A stretch of 64,000 nucleotides of DNA from NCBI GenBank assembly GCA_003490145.1, contig QULQ01000006.1, positions 142,901-206,900 on the forward strand. Reading direction: 5' to 3'. The DNA comes from Lachnospiraceae bacterium OM04-12BH. GTDB taxonomy: Bacteria > Bacillota > Clostridia > Lachnospirales > Lachnospiraceae. Of this stretch, positions 35,831 to 44,509 are shown in pieces (the first letter of the stretch is position 1; each line of letters opens with the position of its first letter). The notes beneath the pieces are model-generated. The model had not been told where the DNA came from. It saw only the letters and a list, made by a program, of their open reading frames with translations, and made no database searches. A program made the position numbers and the translations under genes.

Positions 35831-37472
35831 AGCAAAAAATGGGGGACAGACTGTAGATATAACTCTGCCGGCAACGGACATGGACATGCAGTATTGCATG
35901 AAATGTATCGGGATAGAAGATATTGTACCGGTATGCTGTATCAGTGAGGTGTGGGATGAACCGTCCTATTTTGGGTTCCTGAAAGACCAGACAGTCAGCA
36001 TGGACGAACTTAATTTCTTAGCCAGAAGGCTGGATGGAATGACGGAATACGAAAAAAGAGTGGTGGGTGTCTACAGCAGTGAAACAGGCATCCGGGAAAT
36101 GAAACAACTGATCAACCTGACTTACAGCCTGCAGGGACTGTCCCTGCTCACAGACTTAACGGATGGAAACCGTGTCGGGCTGAGACTTTATCTGGACCGG
36201 CATCTTGCAATCTCAGAAGAAGAAAAGAGCAAAATGGATTTTAACGCATATGCACAGAAGATTTTTTCAGAAGGAAAATGTAAGTTCCTGCCACATGGGA
36301 TACTGGTAGATCAGGGATTCCAGATGGAGGAGGTCTATAACGGAAAAACCTTTCCAGAATACATCGACAGACCGGATGAAACCGTGGCGGTTTTATCTCT
36401 TGAAAATGAGGCAGGGGATAAGGAATACCTTTATCTTCCAACGGACATCAGTGCCATGGATAAGGTAAAGAAAAGACTCAACATCGCAGCATTTGCTGAA
36501 GGCATTGTGAACGGGATAGAAAATATCCGGCTGCCGGAAAGCATCCTTCCTTCCCCGGAAGATATGTGTATGTCTCTGCAGGGTGATGTCCAGAAACTGA
36601 CTCTTTTTAATGAGATGTGCCAGACCGTCAGCTGTTTTGATGAAGCAAAAATGGACTGGCTTGCAATGGCGGCAGGATTCGTGGGGACAAGTGAATTTAC
36701 TGATATCACTTACATCGCAAAGCATCTGGATGAATTTGAAATACATCCGCAGATACATACGGATAAAGAGTATGGGGAATTTCTGGTTAAAGAAGCGGGG
36801 ATGTTTGAAGTTGATGAACTTCTCCTGCCGCATATTGATTATGCCGGGGTTGCCCGTGATAAAAGACAGGCAACGATGGCAGACAGCGGATTTATTCCAG
36901 AGGGCTTTGTTGGCACGCAGAGGGCGATCCATGAGTATCAGGAATATCAGGGGGAATTTGCCGATCTGCTTGAAAAAAACGGGATACCCTGTGAAACGTT
37001 CTGCCTTTACAGTTCGCTGGCAGGGATGATGTATCAGGATGGAGAGGAGCAGGAAACGCTGTACCGGAGTGAACTGGCAGATTATGAGGAACAAATCCAG
37101 AAAGCCATCCTCAAAGAAAGGCATGTGGAAGAAGAGCCGAGGGGACTCATGCATTATTTTGACGGGAACAGACAGGTGGCTGCAAAAGTGATCAGTGCAT
37201 TTCCGAGAGTGCAGAACATCCGGGGAGAACTGTTCGGAGTTCTGGAATGCAGTATCTGCCAGCCTCTGACACAAAATGAAATCTATGAACTGAAAAATTT
37301 CTGGGACGGACAGATGAGTGACGGCTGGGGAGAAGGCTTTGAACAAAGACCAATCTATACGCAGGAGGGAGAACTGTATGTCAGTTTCTGGACACAGGAA
37401 AGACACTGGGGCGTCATGACGGAGGAAGAACTGGACAGAATCTGGAATCATGGCATGACGCAGACTCTGTAA
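35820..37472 (+). CDS. ArdA-like antirestriction protein, multi-domain
   Basis: This 550-residue protein contains stretches like ArdA, the DNA-mimic that blocks type I restriction enzymes. ELNFLARRLDGMTEYEKRV (about residue 62) matches the ArdA N-domain helix. A second part (about 290-400) has VTYIAKHLDEFEIHP-like residues followed by LLPHIDYAGVARDKRQATMADSGFIPEGFVG, resembling the ArdA C-terminal region. The chain is acidic overall, as expected for a DNA mimic. A third part (about 440-545) is of unknown fold. An early antirestriction gene helps an element to survive entry into a new host. The family call is by recognition of scattered motifs. Confidence 0.6.
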   Translation: MKIRAKNGGQTVDITLPATDMDMQYCMKCIGIEDIVPVCCISEVWDEPSYFGFLKDQTVSMDELNFLARRLDGMTEYEKRVVGVYSSETGIREMKQLINLTYSLQGLSLLTDLTDGNRVGLRLYLDRHLAISEEEKSKMDFNAYAQKIFSEGKCKFLPHGILVDQGFQMEEVYNGKTFPEYIDRPDETVAVLSLENEAGDKEYLYLPTDISAMDKVKKRLNIAAFAEGIVNGIENIRLPESILPSPEDMCMSLQGDVQKLTLFNEMCQTVSCFDEAKMDWLAMAAGFVGTSEFTDITYIAKHLDEFEIHPQIHTDKEYGEFLVKEAGMFEVDELLLPHIDYAGVARDKRQATMADSGFIPEGFVGTQRAIHEYQEYQGEFADLLEKNGIPCETFCLYSSLAGMMYQDGEEQETLYRSELADYEEQIQKAILKERHVEEEPRGLMHYFDGNRQVAAKVISAFPRVQNIRGELFGVLECSICQPLTQNEIYELKNFWDGQMSDGWGEGFEQRPIYTQEGELYVSFWTQERHWGVMTEEELDRIWNHGMTQTL

Positions 37473-37547
37473 AAAAATAATATTCTGCTGGATATGTGCT
37501 GGTGTATGTAGTATTGTGTGTCCCAAATAAACCAAGGAGGCAAACAG

Positions 37548-37850
37548 ATGAAATTGGATGATACAGTCATGGTGCAGTTTTTTGGGGAGCTTATCGAATC
37601 ATACCGCCAGCAGATCATGGATCAGGAAGAGGCAAGGGAACTTTCAAAGAAGGAAAAAAAGTTCCTGGCAGACTTAAGAAAAGAACTGGAGCTGTCAAAC
37701 CCACAAGCGTACAGGATGGTGACAGAACTTTTTGGATGCATGTTAGACATCAGCCAGATAAAACAGGAACAGCTTTATATACAGGGAATAAAGGATGGAA
37801 TACGAATCCGAAAACTGGTAAAAGAAATCGAGGAAGGTGAGGAATGTTAA
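37548..37850 (+). CDS. Small helical element protein
   Basis: The 100-residue protein starts at ATG 37548 with AAGGAGG upstream. It is almost all helix and charged (QIMDQEEARELSKKEKKFLADLRKELEL, then DGIRIRKLVKEIEEGEEC). It overlaps the next gene by 7 bp. The layout is like small phage or conjugative-element accessory proteins; function unknown. Confidence 0.55.
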   Translation: MKLDDTVMVQFFGELIESYRQQIMDQEEARELSKKEKKFLADLRKELELSNPQAYRMVTELFGCMLDISQIKQEQLYIQGIKDGIRIRKLVKEIEEGEEC

Positions 37851-38590
37851 GAAGGGAACAGATAGAACGGCTGAAGGAAAGATATCCTGCGGGTACCGTG
37901 GTCAGGCTGGGGCAGATGGAAGGGGAACACCAGATGCCGTCCGGCATGGAGGGAAAAGTAATTGATGTGGATGATATCGGACAAATTCATGTGGAATGGG
38001 AAAATGGAAGCACGCTGGCCCTGAATGTGGAAGAGGATGACTTTACTGTCGTACCGCAGAAGGAAACCCTGTCCGAAAAGAAATGCAGGGAGTTTTTAGG
38101 GAAAGTAAATGAGATATTAAAAGAAACAGATTTCTATCGGCTGAATGTGTCATGCAATGGAGGGGATACCGCCTATGCTGCCCAAAAGCTGCTTGCCATG
38201 CATCAGGCATTTGAAACCGTGTACGGGGAAGGATATGTGGATGAGGAGTATGGGATGGTGATGATGCCGGCGGTGGTCTGCGGAAGGGATTCCGGCATAC
38301 GCACGCTGGCACTTGTCACGCTTGATCTGGAGTCTTCCGGGGAACACTTCGGAACGATTTTCATGACTCCGGGCGGCATGATGGAGCAGGGCAGCAGCTT
38401 CCTGAGTGAAAAACAGAAACAGGCACTGGCAGAGTATTATATCCCATATGACTACTGGTACACACCGCTTGTGGAAAGGGATCACCATGTGGATTTTACA
38501 CAGATGCCGGAGGAGGTGGCAGACATCCGCAGGATGGTGGATGAACTGCTGGTGCAGGGGGAGGCTTTCCATATGAATGAACCAAAATAG
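37844..38590 (+). CDS. DUF4314-domain protein
   Basis: Residues 1-70 match the DUF4314 pattern (REQIERLKERYPAGTVVRL, then GMEGKVIDVDDIGQIHVEWENGSTLAL), a small SH3-like beta domain common in clostridial elements. The remaining 175 residues form a second domain (FYRLNVSCNGGDTAYAAQKL, VVCGRDSGIRTLALVTLDLES) that I do not recognise. Function unknown; it is translationally coupled to the upstream small gene. Confidence 0.65.
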   Translation: MLRREQIERLKERYPAGTVVRLGQMEGEHQMPSGMEGKVIDVDDIGQIHVEWENGSTLALNVEEDDFTVVPQKETLSEKKCREFLGKVNEILKETDFYRLNVSCNGGDTAYAAQKLLAMHQAFETVYGEGYVDEEYGMVMMPAVVCGRDSGIRTLALVTLDLESSGEHFGTIFMTPGGMMEQGSSFLSEKQKQALAEYYIPYDYWYTPLVERDHHVDFTQMPEEVADIRRMVDELLVQGEAFHMNEPK

Positions 38591-38602
38591 GAGGAAAAAA
38601 AT

Positions 38603-39577
38603 TTGAACAGCATCATAAGCTGGGTTGGCGGCAAGAAAGCACTGCGCGACCTGATCTATCTGCGCATGCCGAAAAACTATGACCGCTACATAGAAGTATT
38701 TGGCGGTGGCGGCTGGGTTTTATTCGGGAAACCGCCGGATAAATGCATGGAGGTTTACAATGATTTTAATTCAAATCTTGCAAACCTCTTTTATTGTGTC
38801 AAGGAAAGGCCAATGGCACTGCTTCGGGAACTGTCCTTCCTGCCGCTCAACTCCAGAGATGAATTTACAACACTGCGGAAATTTCTGACCATGGAAGAAT
38901 TTAAGAGTGAACATCTTGCAGAAGAATTAGAGATTGCAACACACTTCTTGAAAGAACCAGAGGCGACAGAAATCCGTGACATTCTCATGGAGCGTGCCGC
39001 AGTAGGGGATGTAAAAAGGGCAGCGGCATTTTATAAGATCATCCGTTACAGCTATGGAAGCGGATGCACCTCTTATGGCTGCCAGCCTTTTGACATACGC
39101 AAAACTTTTACCATCATCTGGGAGGCAAACCGCAGGCTGAAGGATACCGTGATCGAGAATAAGGATTTTGAGGCACTCATCCGTCAATATGACAGACCGA
39201 ATGCCTTTTTTTATTGCGATCCGCCGTATTTTGAAACCGAGGGACATTATGAGGTGGTGTTCCGTAAGGAAGATCATGTGAGACTCAGGGATACCTTAAA
39301 AGGCATACAGGGAAAGTTCATGGTTTCCTATAACGACTGTGCCTATATCCGTGAGCTGTATCAGGACTTCCAGATTGAAGCGGTGACAAGAATCAATAAT
39401 CTTGCACAGAGGTATGACAACGGAAGTGAGTTCCCGGAAGTTCTAATCGCCAACTATGACATGGAGGAAAGGAAAAAAAGCATGCCGATGCAGATGAACC
39501 TGTTTGAACTGTACGGGGAACAGAAAACGGTCCGGTGGAAGGGAAAGGAGACAGAGGAAGAGCCACAGGACACATAA
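38603..39577 (+). CDS. DNA adenine-N6 methyltransferase (D12 class, Dam-like)
   Basis: It transfers methyl from SAM to adenine N6. The SAM motif I is VGGKKALRDLI (residues 6-16) with YDRYIEVFGGGGWVLFGKP following, and catalytic motif IV is FYCDPPYFE with Asp206. Length 324 is usual for the D12 class. Start is TTG 38603 with AGGAGG about 10 bp upstream. Its recognition sequence cannot be read. With no partner restriction gene nearby, it likely protects the element against host restriction or regulates it. Confidence 0.9.
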   Translation: MNSIISWVGGKKALRDLIYLRMPKNYDRYIEVFGGGGWVLFGKPPDKCMEVYNDFNSNLANLFYCVKERPMALLRELSFLPLNSRDEFTTLRKFLTMEEFKSEHLAEELEIATHFLKEPEATEIRDILMERAAVGDVKRAAAFYKIIRYSYGSGCTSYGCQPFDIRKTFTIIWEANRRLKDTVIENKDFEALIRQYDRPNAFFYCDPPYFETEGHYEVVFRKEDHVRLRDTLKGIQGKFMVSYNDCAYIRELYQDFQIEAVTRINNLAQRYDNGSEFPEVLIANYDMEERKKSMPMQMNLFELYGEQKTVRWKGKETEEEPQDT

Positions 39578-39599
39578 AAAAAGAAAGAAGGAGGAAAAC

Positions 39600-40049
39600 A
39601 TGCTTCAGTTAGTAGAAATGGAAGGAAAGATGACGGAAAACGGGTGTATTGAGATTCCCGCAGTGGTGTTAGAGCAGGCTGGTATCTGTACCGGTGACAC
39701 CGTGAAACTTGTGTATATGGCAGAGGACGGGGAACTTAAGAACACGGCAAAGGAGTTCCTGCTTGCAAGGGCAGGACAGGATGTGGCAGAGGAACTGGCA
39801 AAGGAGGAAAACATTGCGTTCCAGATACCGGAAGAATTATTAAGGGATGCCGGAATCCCGATGGACGCAGACCTTGACATTGTGTGTCAGGAAGGACGCA
39901 TTATCATCCTGCCGTCAGAACTTGTGCAGGGGACGGAAGTGCCGGAGGAACTGCTTGCCATCTGCAGGGAGCTTGGCATCACGGAGGATAAGGTAAACAT
40001 CATTTTGCGGACCACAGAGGAGGGAACGGATGAAAAAACCGGTGTATAA
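39600..40049 (+). CDS. Tandem AbrB/SpoVT-like swapped-hairpin protein
   Basis: From ATG 39600 (GGAGG 5 bp upstream) it encodes 149 residues. Two short beta-rich units are visible: MTENGCIEIPAVVLEQAGICTGDTVKL (residues 10-38) and IAFQIPEELLRDAGIPMDADLDIV (about 72-100), each with the look of an AbrB-type DNA-binding hairpin. It may act as regulator together with the smaller AbrB-type protein that overlaps it by 20 bp. Confidence 0.65.
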   Translation: MLQLVEMEGKMTENGCIEIPAVVLEQAGICTGDTVKLVYMAEDGELKNTAKEFLLARAGQDVAEELAKEENIAFQIPEELLRDAGIPMDADLDIVCQEGRIIILPSELVQGTEVPEELLAICRELGITEDKVNIILRTTEEGTDEKTGV

Positions 40050-40317
40050 GCTGTTAGACGAAAAAGGACGCATCCTGATCCCGAAAGAATTCCGCCAGAT
40101 GGCAGAGCTTGAGAGCGGGGATATCGTAAAGCTGTCCGTGAGCAGTGGAAAAATCATGGTATCCAAAGTAGATATCGTGGAGATGGGGAGTCAGGACCCG
40201 CAGGCAGTGGAAGCCTATGTAAATGCGGCGGTAAAACATATGAGTCCGGCAAAACAGGTGGCACTTGCGGCAAGGATTCTGAAATTCGCACAGCAGGAGG
40301 GAGGTACGGATTGTTAA
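40030..40317 (+). CDS. AbrB/SpoVT family transcription regulator
   Basis: The 95-residue protein has a clean AbrB-type N-terminus: YKLLDEKGRILIPKEFRQMAELESGDIVKLSV (residues 5-37), which forms a swapped-hairpin dimer on DNA, then a helical C-terminus that could drive multimers. It probably regulates the element's own operons. It overlaps both neighbours. Confidence 0.8.
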   Translation: MKKPVYKLLDEKGRILIPKEFRQMAELESGDIVKLSVSSGKIMVSKVDIVEMGSQDPQAVEAYVNAAVKHMSPAKQVALAARILKFAQQEGGTDC

Positions 40318-40565
40318 GGAATAAGTACAGGGCATTTGAAATCAGGGACGATCAGGTCAGCCAGACGCTGGTGGACGGGAATCTCTGCTCCATTGCAGAA
40401 TTTATCCGGCATTGCGATGAGGGAAGCATCATCACCCTGCACACCATGGAGGGCGAGCCATTTTTGATCGGACTCTCCAAGATGTTTGTATTCTGCGGGG
40501 ACAAGGCATTCTTAGACAGGCAGTTGATCCCTTACCTGCGCAGCATGGGTGGGGAAAGCGTATGA
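40311..40565 (+). CDS. Small element protein of unknown function
   Basis: The 84-residue protein begins at TTG 40311, overlapping the AbrB-type gene by 7 bp, and ends 4 bases into the next gene. It has an alpha/beta pattern (SIAEFIRHCDEGSIITLHTMEGEPFLIGLSKMFVFC). It may belong with the YodL-type gene behind it. No family recognised. Confidence 0.5.
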   Translation: MLRNKYRAFEIRDDQVSQTLVDGNLCSIAEFIRHCDEGSIITLHTMEGEPFLIGLSKMFVFCGDKAFLDRQLIPYLRSMGGESV

Positions 40566-41089
40566 AAAGGATTTATGTTCAGAACGGGATCGTATTTTTT
40601 TATGGGAATCCGGCTGGCTATCTGGGAGACGGGAAAGCAGTCATTGACTGCATGTTCCAGAAAGAGGAGCTGGTTTCATTTGTGAAGGAACAGTTTTTGG
40701 TGGAACCCGTATTCCGGGAGGGTGTGTATGACCGGCTGTCGGAGGGAGGTGGTGTCAAAGAGACAGCGGAGGTCAGCATTGGGGAAGGGAGGAGGCTTAG
40801 AATCTATCAACTGGGACAGGACAGTCCGATCATGATGCGGTTTATCAGTCTGGCAGAGAGAAAAAAGAGAGGGTATGACAGGCCGCGTAGGGAGGAATAT
40901 GTCAGAGTCTATGAGGGGGAGATAGAAAACTATAGTCTGGAGGAAGTCTGGGAGAAATACGGACGGAGAGTACCGGAAGGGTTTCAGGGACATGTATTGT
41001 CCATTTCGGATGTGGTCGAGTTTGCGGATGGGGAAGCCAGCCGCTTTTTCTATGTCGAGCCATCCGGGTATGAGGAAATCAGATTTTAA
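40562..41089 (+). CDS. YodL-type (DUF4316-like) domain protein
   Basis: The C-terminal 65 residues (YVRVYEGEIENYSLEEVWEKY, then GFQGHVLSISDVVEFADGEASRFFYVE) match the YodL pattern found at the ends of many clostridial conjugative-element proteins. The N-terminal 105 residues are of a different, unknown domain. Such proteins accompany relaxases and antirestriction genes; their job is not known. Confidence 0.65.
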   Translation: MKRIYVQNGIVFFYGNPAGYLGDGKAVIDCMFQKEELVSFVKEQFLVEPVFREGVYDRLSEGGGVKETAEVSIGEGRRLRIYQLGQDSPIMMRFISLAERKKRGYDRPRREEYVRVYEGEIENYSLEEVWEKYGRRVPEGFQGHVLSISDVVEFADGEASRFFYVEPSGYEEIRF

Positions 41090-41103
41090 CAAGGAGGAGC
41101 ATT

Positions 41104-41517
41104 ATGCCAAAGGCAAAAACTGCCCAGAGCCGGGCAGAAACCACAGAACAGCAGGCACCATACGGAGCAGGGAACAAAGAAAACTCCCCACTCCAGTTTG
41201 ATGTGCGCATCCAGTCCATCCGGCCGGGGGAAAGCATCAAGGGAACAGCATCCGTAAACATCAACGGGGCATTTGCAATCCGGGGTGTCAAGATTATTGA
41301 GGGAAGCAATGGACTGTTTGTTTCCATGCCAAGCTATAAGGCTGGGAATGAGTACAAGGACATCTGTTTTCCTATCACGCAGGAATGCAGAAAACAGCTC
41401 CATGAAGCAGTCATCGGAGCTTATGAGCAGGCAATTTCGCAGGGGCAGGATACGGTAGCAAAGCATCATGGGATGCAGGCACCGGAAGGGCAGCCGATGG
41501 AGATGGCAGGAATGTAA
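41104..41517 (+). CDS. SpoVG-family protein 1 with Met-rich tail
   Basis: The core (residues about 28-110: FDVRIQSIRP, then FAIRGVKIIEGSNGLFVSMPS, ICFPITQECRKQLHEAVI) matches SpoVG, a small DNA/RNA-binding regulator. A basic, Ala/Gln-rich leader precedes it and the tail ends PMEMAGM. A paralog with the same layout lies at 41889, and a Tad-type prepilin gene lies between them. In Firmicutes SpoVG affects surface and virulence genes; here it may regulate the pilus set. Confidence 0.8.
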   Translation: MPKAKTAQSRAETTEQQAPYGAGNKENSPLQFDVRIQSIRPGESIKGTASVNINGAFAIRGVKIIEGSNGLFVSMPSYKAGNEYKDICFPITQECRKQLHEAVIGAYEQAISQGQDTVAKHHGMQAPEGQPMEMAGM

Positions 41518-41597
41518 CCGGATAAAACCAGAGAACATAGAGCGGACCGCACAGAAATGGTTCAGCAGATCATTAGAAAAAATTGGAGGAAAAAAAT

Positions 41598-41828
41598 ATG
41601 AGAAATATGATGAAAAAAGCAGCACAGAATGTAAAGGCAGTTGCCGTGAGAGCAGGAATGTTAATGAAGGATACCAAGGGCGAGAACTACGTGGATACGG
41701 CGGTCAAAATCCTGATCGCAGTCGTTCTCGGCGCACTGCTCTTGGCAGGTCTTTATGCACTCTTCGGGGATGTGGTGATGCCTACCCTTACCCAGAGGAT
41801 TCAGGACATGTTCAACTACGCAGGATAA
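41598..41828 (+). CDS. Flp/Tad-type prepilin (DUF6133-like)
   Basis: The 76-residue protein has a long basic leader, then KG|ENYVDTAVKILIAVVLGALLLAGLYALF and a short amphipathic end. This is like a Flp pilin: short, single hydrophobic helix after a Gly, with an acidic residue (Asp) at +5. ATG 41598 has TTGGAGG upstream. An A24 peptidase gene lies 480 bp downstream and the Tad genes follow, so it is the best candidate for the major pilin. I recall such proteins as DUF6133 in Lachnospiraceae elements. Confidence 0.65.
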   Translation: MRNMMKKAAQNVKAVAVRAGMLMKDTKGENYVDTAVKILIAVVLGALLLAGLYALFGDVVMPTLTQRIQDMFNYAG

Positions 41829-41888
41829 GGAACACCGGTCCAAAACAGGGAAACAGGAAAAATAACAGAAGGATATGGAGGAAAACAG

Positions 41889-42305
41889 ATGCCTAGAAGA
41901 GCAAACACACAGACACAGCAGGAAGCAGTACAGGAAAATGCCGCAGTGCAGGCAAATGCAGGGGCAGACATGCAGATGGAGGCTACCATCACAAAAACAC
42001 AGCCGGAAAAGGGTGTCCTTGCCCTTGCCGATGTAAAGATCGGGGATTTCATGACGATCCGAAATGTCAGAATCAAGGAAGATGACTACGGGCTGACCGT
42101 TGCCATGCCGAAAACAAAGACAGGGGCAAATGAACAGTACAAGGATGCGGTGTTCTTTGCCGACAGGGGAATCAAGGAAAAATTTGACCAGACGGTACAG
42201 AAAGCGTATGAAACTTTTATGCACCAGCAGACGGATCTGGACGAGGAACCGGAGGAGGCAGAGGAGCTGGAACAGGAAGAAGGCGGCATGAACATGGGAA
42301 TGTAG
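41889..42305 (+). CDS. SpoVG-family protein 2 with acidic Met-rich tail
   Basis: This is a paralog of the SpoVG-like protein at 41104. The core (VLALADVKIGDFMTIRNVRI, YGLTVAMPKTKT, KDAVFFADRGIKEKFDQTV) aligns with it in order and spacing. The tail is strongly acidic (DLDEEPEEAEELEQEEGG) and ends MNMGM, recalling the acidic tail plus hydrophobic tip of SSB proteins. ATG has GGAGG upstream; the peptidase gene starts two bases after the stop. Confidence 0.8.
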   Translation: MPRRANTQTQQEAVQENAAVQANAGADMQMEATITKTQPEKGVLALADVKIGDFMTIRNVRIKEDDYGLTVAMPKTKTGANEQYKDAVFFADRGIKEKFDQTVQKAYETFMHQQTDLDEEPEEAEELEQEEGGMNMGM

Positions 42306-42306
42306 C

Positions 42307-42732
42307 ATGATCAGGCTGGCTTTCTTTTTTTCTGCTCTGTTTTTGGCGGCGGTCATGGATATGAGGACAAGGACCATCCCGGACTGGCTGGTCGTTCTGG
42401 TGGCACTTACCAGCATGCTGCCACCGGGACAGCCAAATCTTTTGGGAGTTTTTGCAGGACTTCCGCTGCTCCTTGCAGGCATTACCATAGGAGGAATCGG
42501 CGGAGGGGATGTGAAACTCATGGGGGTATGCGGCCTGGTTCTTGGAGCGAGCCAAGCGCTTACGGGACTGTTCCTTGCATTGTGCCTGCTGGTGCTGTGG
42601 CATGCGGCAGGGGGCATGGGCAGGAAAAAGAACAGAAAGAAACAAAAAGAGGAGAAGGAACAGGAACAGGCATACCCGCTTGTTCCGTTTCTTTTTGCAG
42701 GAATGCTGATTGGTATCTGGATAGGAGGTTAA
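42307..42732 (+). CDS. A24 family prepilin peptidase (TadV/CpaA type)
   Basis: A short (141-residue) membrane aspartyl protease that cuts prepilin leaders. Both catalytic aspartate sites are visible: MDMRTRTIPDW (residues about 18-28) and GGIGGGDVKLMGV (about 60-72). It lacks the N-terminal methylase domain of PilD, as TadV does. A lysine/glutamate-rich cytoplasmic loop lies near residue 105. Located between the prepilin and the rest of the Tad genes. Confidence 0.9.
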   Translation: MIRLAFFFSALFLAAVMDMRTRTIPDWLVVLVALTSMLPPGQPNLLGVFAGLPLLLAGITIGGIGGGDVKLMGVCGLVLGASQALTGLFLALCLLVLWHAAGGMGRKKNRKKQKEEKEQEQAYPLVPFLFAGMLIGIWIGG

Positions 42733-42736
42733 AGAA

Positions 42737-42832
42737 TTGAAAAAGAAATTATTACTGGCAGGGATTATGGCACTGCTTGCAGGAACTGTCGTGGCAGCAA
42801 GAAAGAAAAAATATACGGAGACATCGAGATAG
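42737..42832 (+). CDS. Very small membrane protein in the Tad operon
   Basis: A 31-codon frame starts at TTG 42737 with ATAGGAGGT about 7 bp upstream and ends at 42832, directly before the ribosome site of the CpaB-like gene. It encodes a basic start (MKKK), one hydrophobic helix (LLLAGIMALLAGTVVAA) and a basic end (RKKKYTETSR). Spacing and ribosome site support translation; it is too short to classify. Confidence 0.5.
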   Translation: MKKKLLLAGIMALLAGTVVAARKKKYTETSR

Positions 42833-42847
42833 GAGGAGAAGAGAATC

Positions 42848-43696
42848 ATGAAACTGTTAAAAAACCGTACTGTTCTTGGGGTACTCTGCATTGTAGTGTC
42901 CCTGCTCATCTGTTTTGCAGTGACACCGCTTGTCAATGCCGGACTGTCCCAAAAGACCACAATCGTGCGTTTTGTAAAGGACGTTAAGGCAGGCGAAGAG
43001 ATCAAAAAAGGAATGCTGCAGGAAGTCGAGGTGGGAGGTTACAACCTGCCCGAAAATGTGTTAAGGAGCATCACGGAGGCGGAAGGAAAATATCTGACCG
43101 CGGATGTTTATGCAGGGGATTATATCGTAGCAGAAAAAGTAGCAGACGAGCCGGCTGCAGAAAATAAATACCTTTACAACTTAAACGGGGAGAAACAGGC
43201 AATCTCCATCACCATCAGTTCTTTTGCGGAAGGACTCTCCGGCAAATTAAAGAGCGGGGATATTGTGTCGGTCATCGCACCGGATTACCTGGGCAGTGGG
43301 GAGACAGTGATCCCGGCAGAATTAAAATATGTGGAGGTCATCGCAGTGACGGCAAAGTCCGGCTATGATGCTAATACACAGGAGCAGGAAGAGGAGAAGG
43401 AGCTTCCGTCCACCGTCACGGTGTTAGTCAGACCGGAGCAGAGCAGACTGCTGGCAAGGCTGGAAGCAGAGGGAGAAATCCATCTGTCACTGGTATACAG
43501 GGGAGACAGCCAGAAAGCTGCACAGTTCATTGAAGCACAGGATCTGGTGCTGGAGGAGCTTCTGGAAGAAACCACAGAGGAAGAAGAGGTATCTGTTGTA
43601 AAAAATGAGGTGCCGAGGACAGGAGGGGAAGCGGATGCAGTGACGGCAGAAGAAACCTCGGCAGACGAGAAAAATGATACGGATATGGAGGAATAG
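42848..43696 (+). CDS. CpaB/RcpC-like SAF-domain pilus protein
   Basis: One N-terminal membrane helix (about residues 8-32), then a SAF domain (residues about 40-100: RFVKDVKAGEEIKKGMLQEVEV, AGDYIVAEKV), and a second domain with LKSGDIVSVIAPDY, as in CpaB/RcpC. The C-terminal 60 residues are acidic and disordered. CpaB is an accessory of Tad pili that may touch the cell wall or secretin; a Gram-positive has no outer membrane, so a wall role is likely. Confidence 0.8.
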   Translation: MKLLKNRTVLGVLCIVVSLLICFAVTPLVNAGLSQKTTIVRFVKDVKAGEEIKKGMLQEVEVGGYNLPENVLRSITEAEGKYLTADVYAGDYIVAEKVADEPAAENKYLYNLNGEKQAISITISSFAEGLSGKLKSGDIVSVIAPDYLGSGETVIPAELKYVEVIAVTAKSGYDANTQEQEEEKELPSTVTVLVRPEQSRLLARLEAEGEIHLSLVYRGDSQKAAQFIEAQDLVLEELLEETTEEEEVSVVKNEVPRTGGEADAVTAEETSADEKNDTDMEE

Positions 43697-43699
43697 TGT

Positions 43700-44509
43700 T
43701 TGAATTTCATGAAAAATTCTTTGTTCCAGAGAAATTTGGAGCAGGAAAGGGAAGAAGAGATGCCGGAAGAGGGAGGCGTGCTTGCCGTGTGGGGCAGCCC
43801 TTCCTCCGGCAAGACGGTGGTGTCTGTGAAACTGGCAGAGCATCTGGCAAAGAAAAAGAGAAATGTCATTTTAATCCTTGCGGATATGATCACTCCGCCG
43901 CTGCCTTACTTATGCGCACCGTCAGACATTGAACAGGAAAGGTCGTTGGGGAGCATTCTTGCCGCATCCCATGTGACGGAAAACCTCATCAAGAAGAACT
44001 GCATGTTCTACCGGAAGAATGATTATCTTTCCATGGTCGGGATGTTAAAGGGGGAGAATGTGTTCACCTATCCGCCCTATGAAAAAGAGCAGGCGGCAGA
44101 ACTGCTCCAGCTTGCAGCACAGATCGCACCGTATGTCATCGTGGACTGCACCAGCAATATCGCATCGGATATCCTGTCGGCGGTCGCATTGATGGAGGCA
44201 GATACGGTGTTAAGGCTGGCAGGGTGTGACTTAAAATCCATCAGTTACTTATCCTCCCAGCTTCCACTGCTATCAGACCACAAATGGGATGCCGACAAGC
44301 AGTTGAAGGCCGTGTCCAATATCAGACAGCAGGAGGCAAGCAGCCACATGGAACAAATCCTTGGCAGTGTGTCGTTCCAAATTCCGCACAGCAGTGAGGT
44401 GGAAGCACAGTTTTTAGAAGGGGAACTGCTTGGGGAACTCGGCCTGAAGGAGAGCCGGGCATTCCGCAGGGAGATAGAGAAAATCAGCAGGGAGGTATTC
44501 GGGGTATGA
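43700..44509 (+). CDS. TadZ/CpaE-like ParA-family ATPase
   Basis: The protein has a P-loop of deviant ParA type, GSPSSGKTVVSVKLAEHLAKK (about residues 34-54), followed by VILILADM in switch position and YVIVDCTSN further on. TadZ places the Tad machine at a site in the cell. TTG 43700 has GGAGG 8 bp upstream. The gene overlaps the CpaF gene by 4 bp. Confidence 0.8.
   Translation: MNFMKNSLFQRNLEQEREEEMPEEGGVLAVWGSPSSGKTVVSVKLAEHLAKKKRNVILILADMITPPLPYLCAPSDIEQERSLGSILAASHVTENLIKKNCMFYRKNDYLSMVGMLKGENVFTYPPYEKEQAAELLQLAAQIAPYVIVDCTSNIASDILSAVALMEADTVLRLAGCDLKSISYLSSQLPLLSDHKWDADKQLKAVSNIRQQEASSHMEQILGSVSFQIPHSSEVEAQFLEGELLGELGLKESRAFRREIEKISREVFGV

Noticed and set aside
36393..37535. 380-codon open frame on the minus strand
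   Set aside because: It is opposite the ArdA-like gene, shows no motif, and the forward frame has clear domains and a good context.
41468..41896. 142-codon plus-strand frame between the SpoVG-like genes
   Set aside because: It overlaps the better supported prepilin gene in another frame and its translation is Arg/Gly-rich without any motif.
41661..42617. 318-codon open frame on the minus strand
   Set aside because: It spans three genes supported on the plus strand (prepilin, SpoVG-like, peptidase) and has low-complexity Cys/His content.
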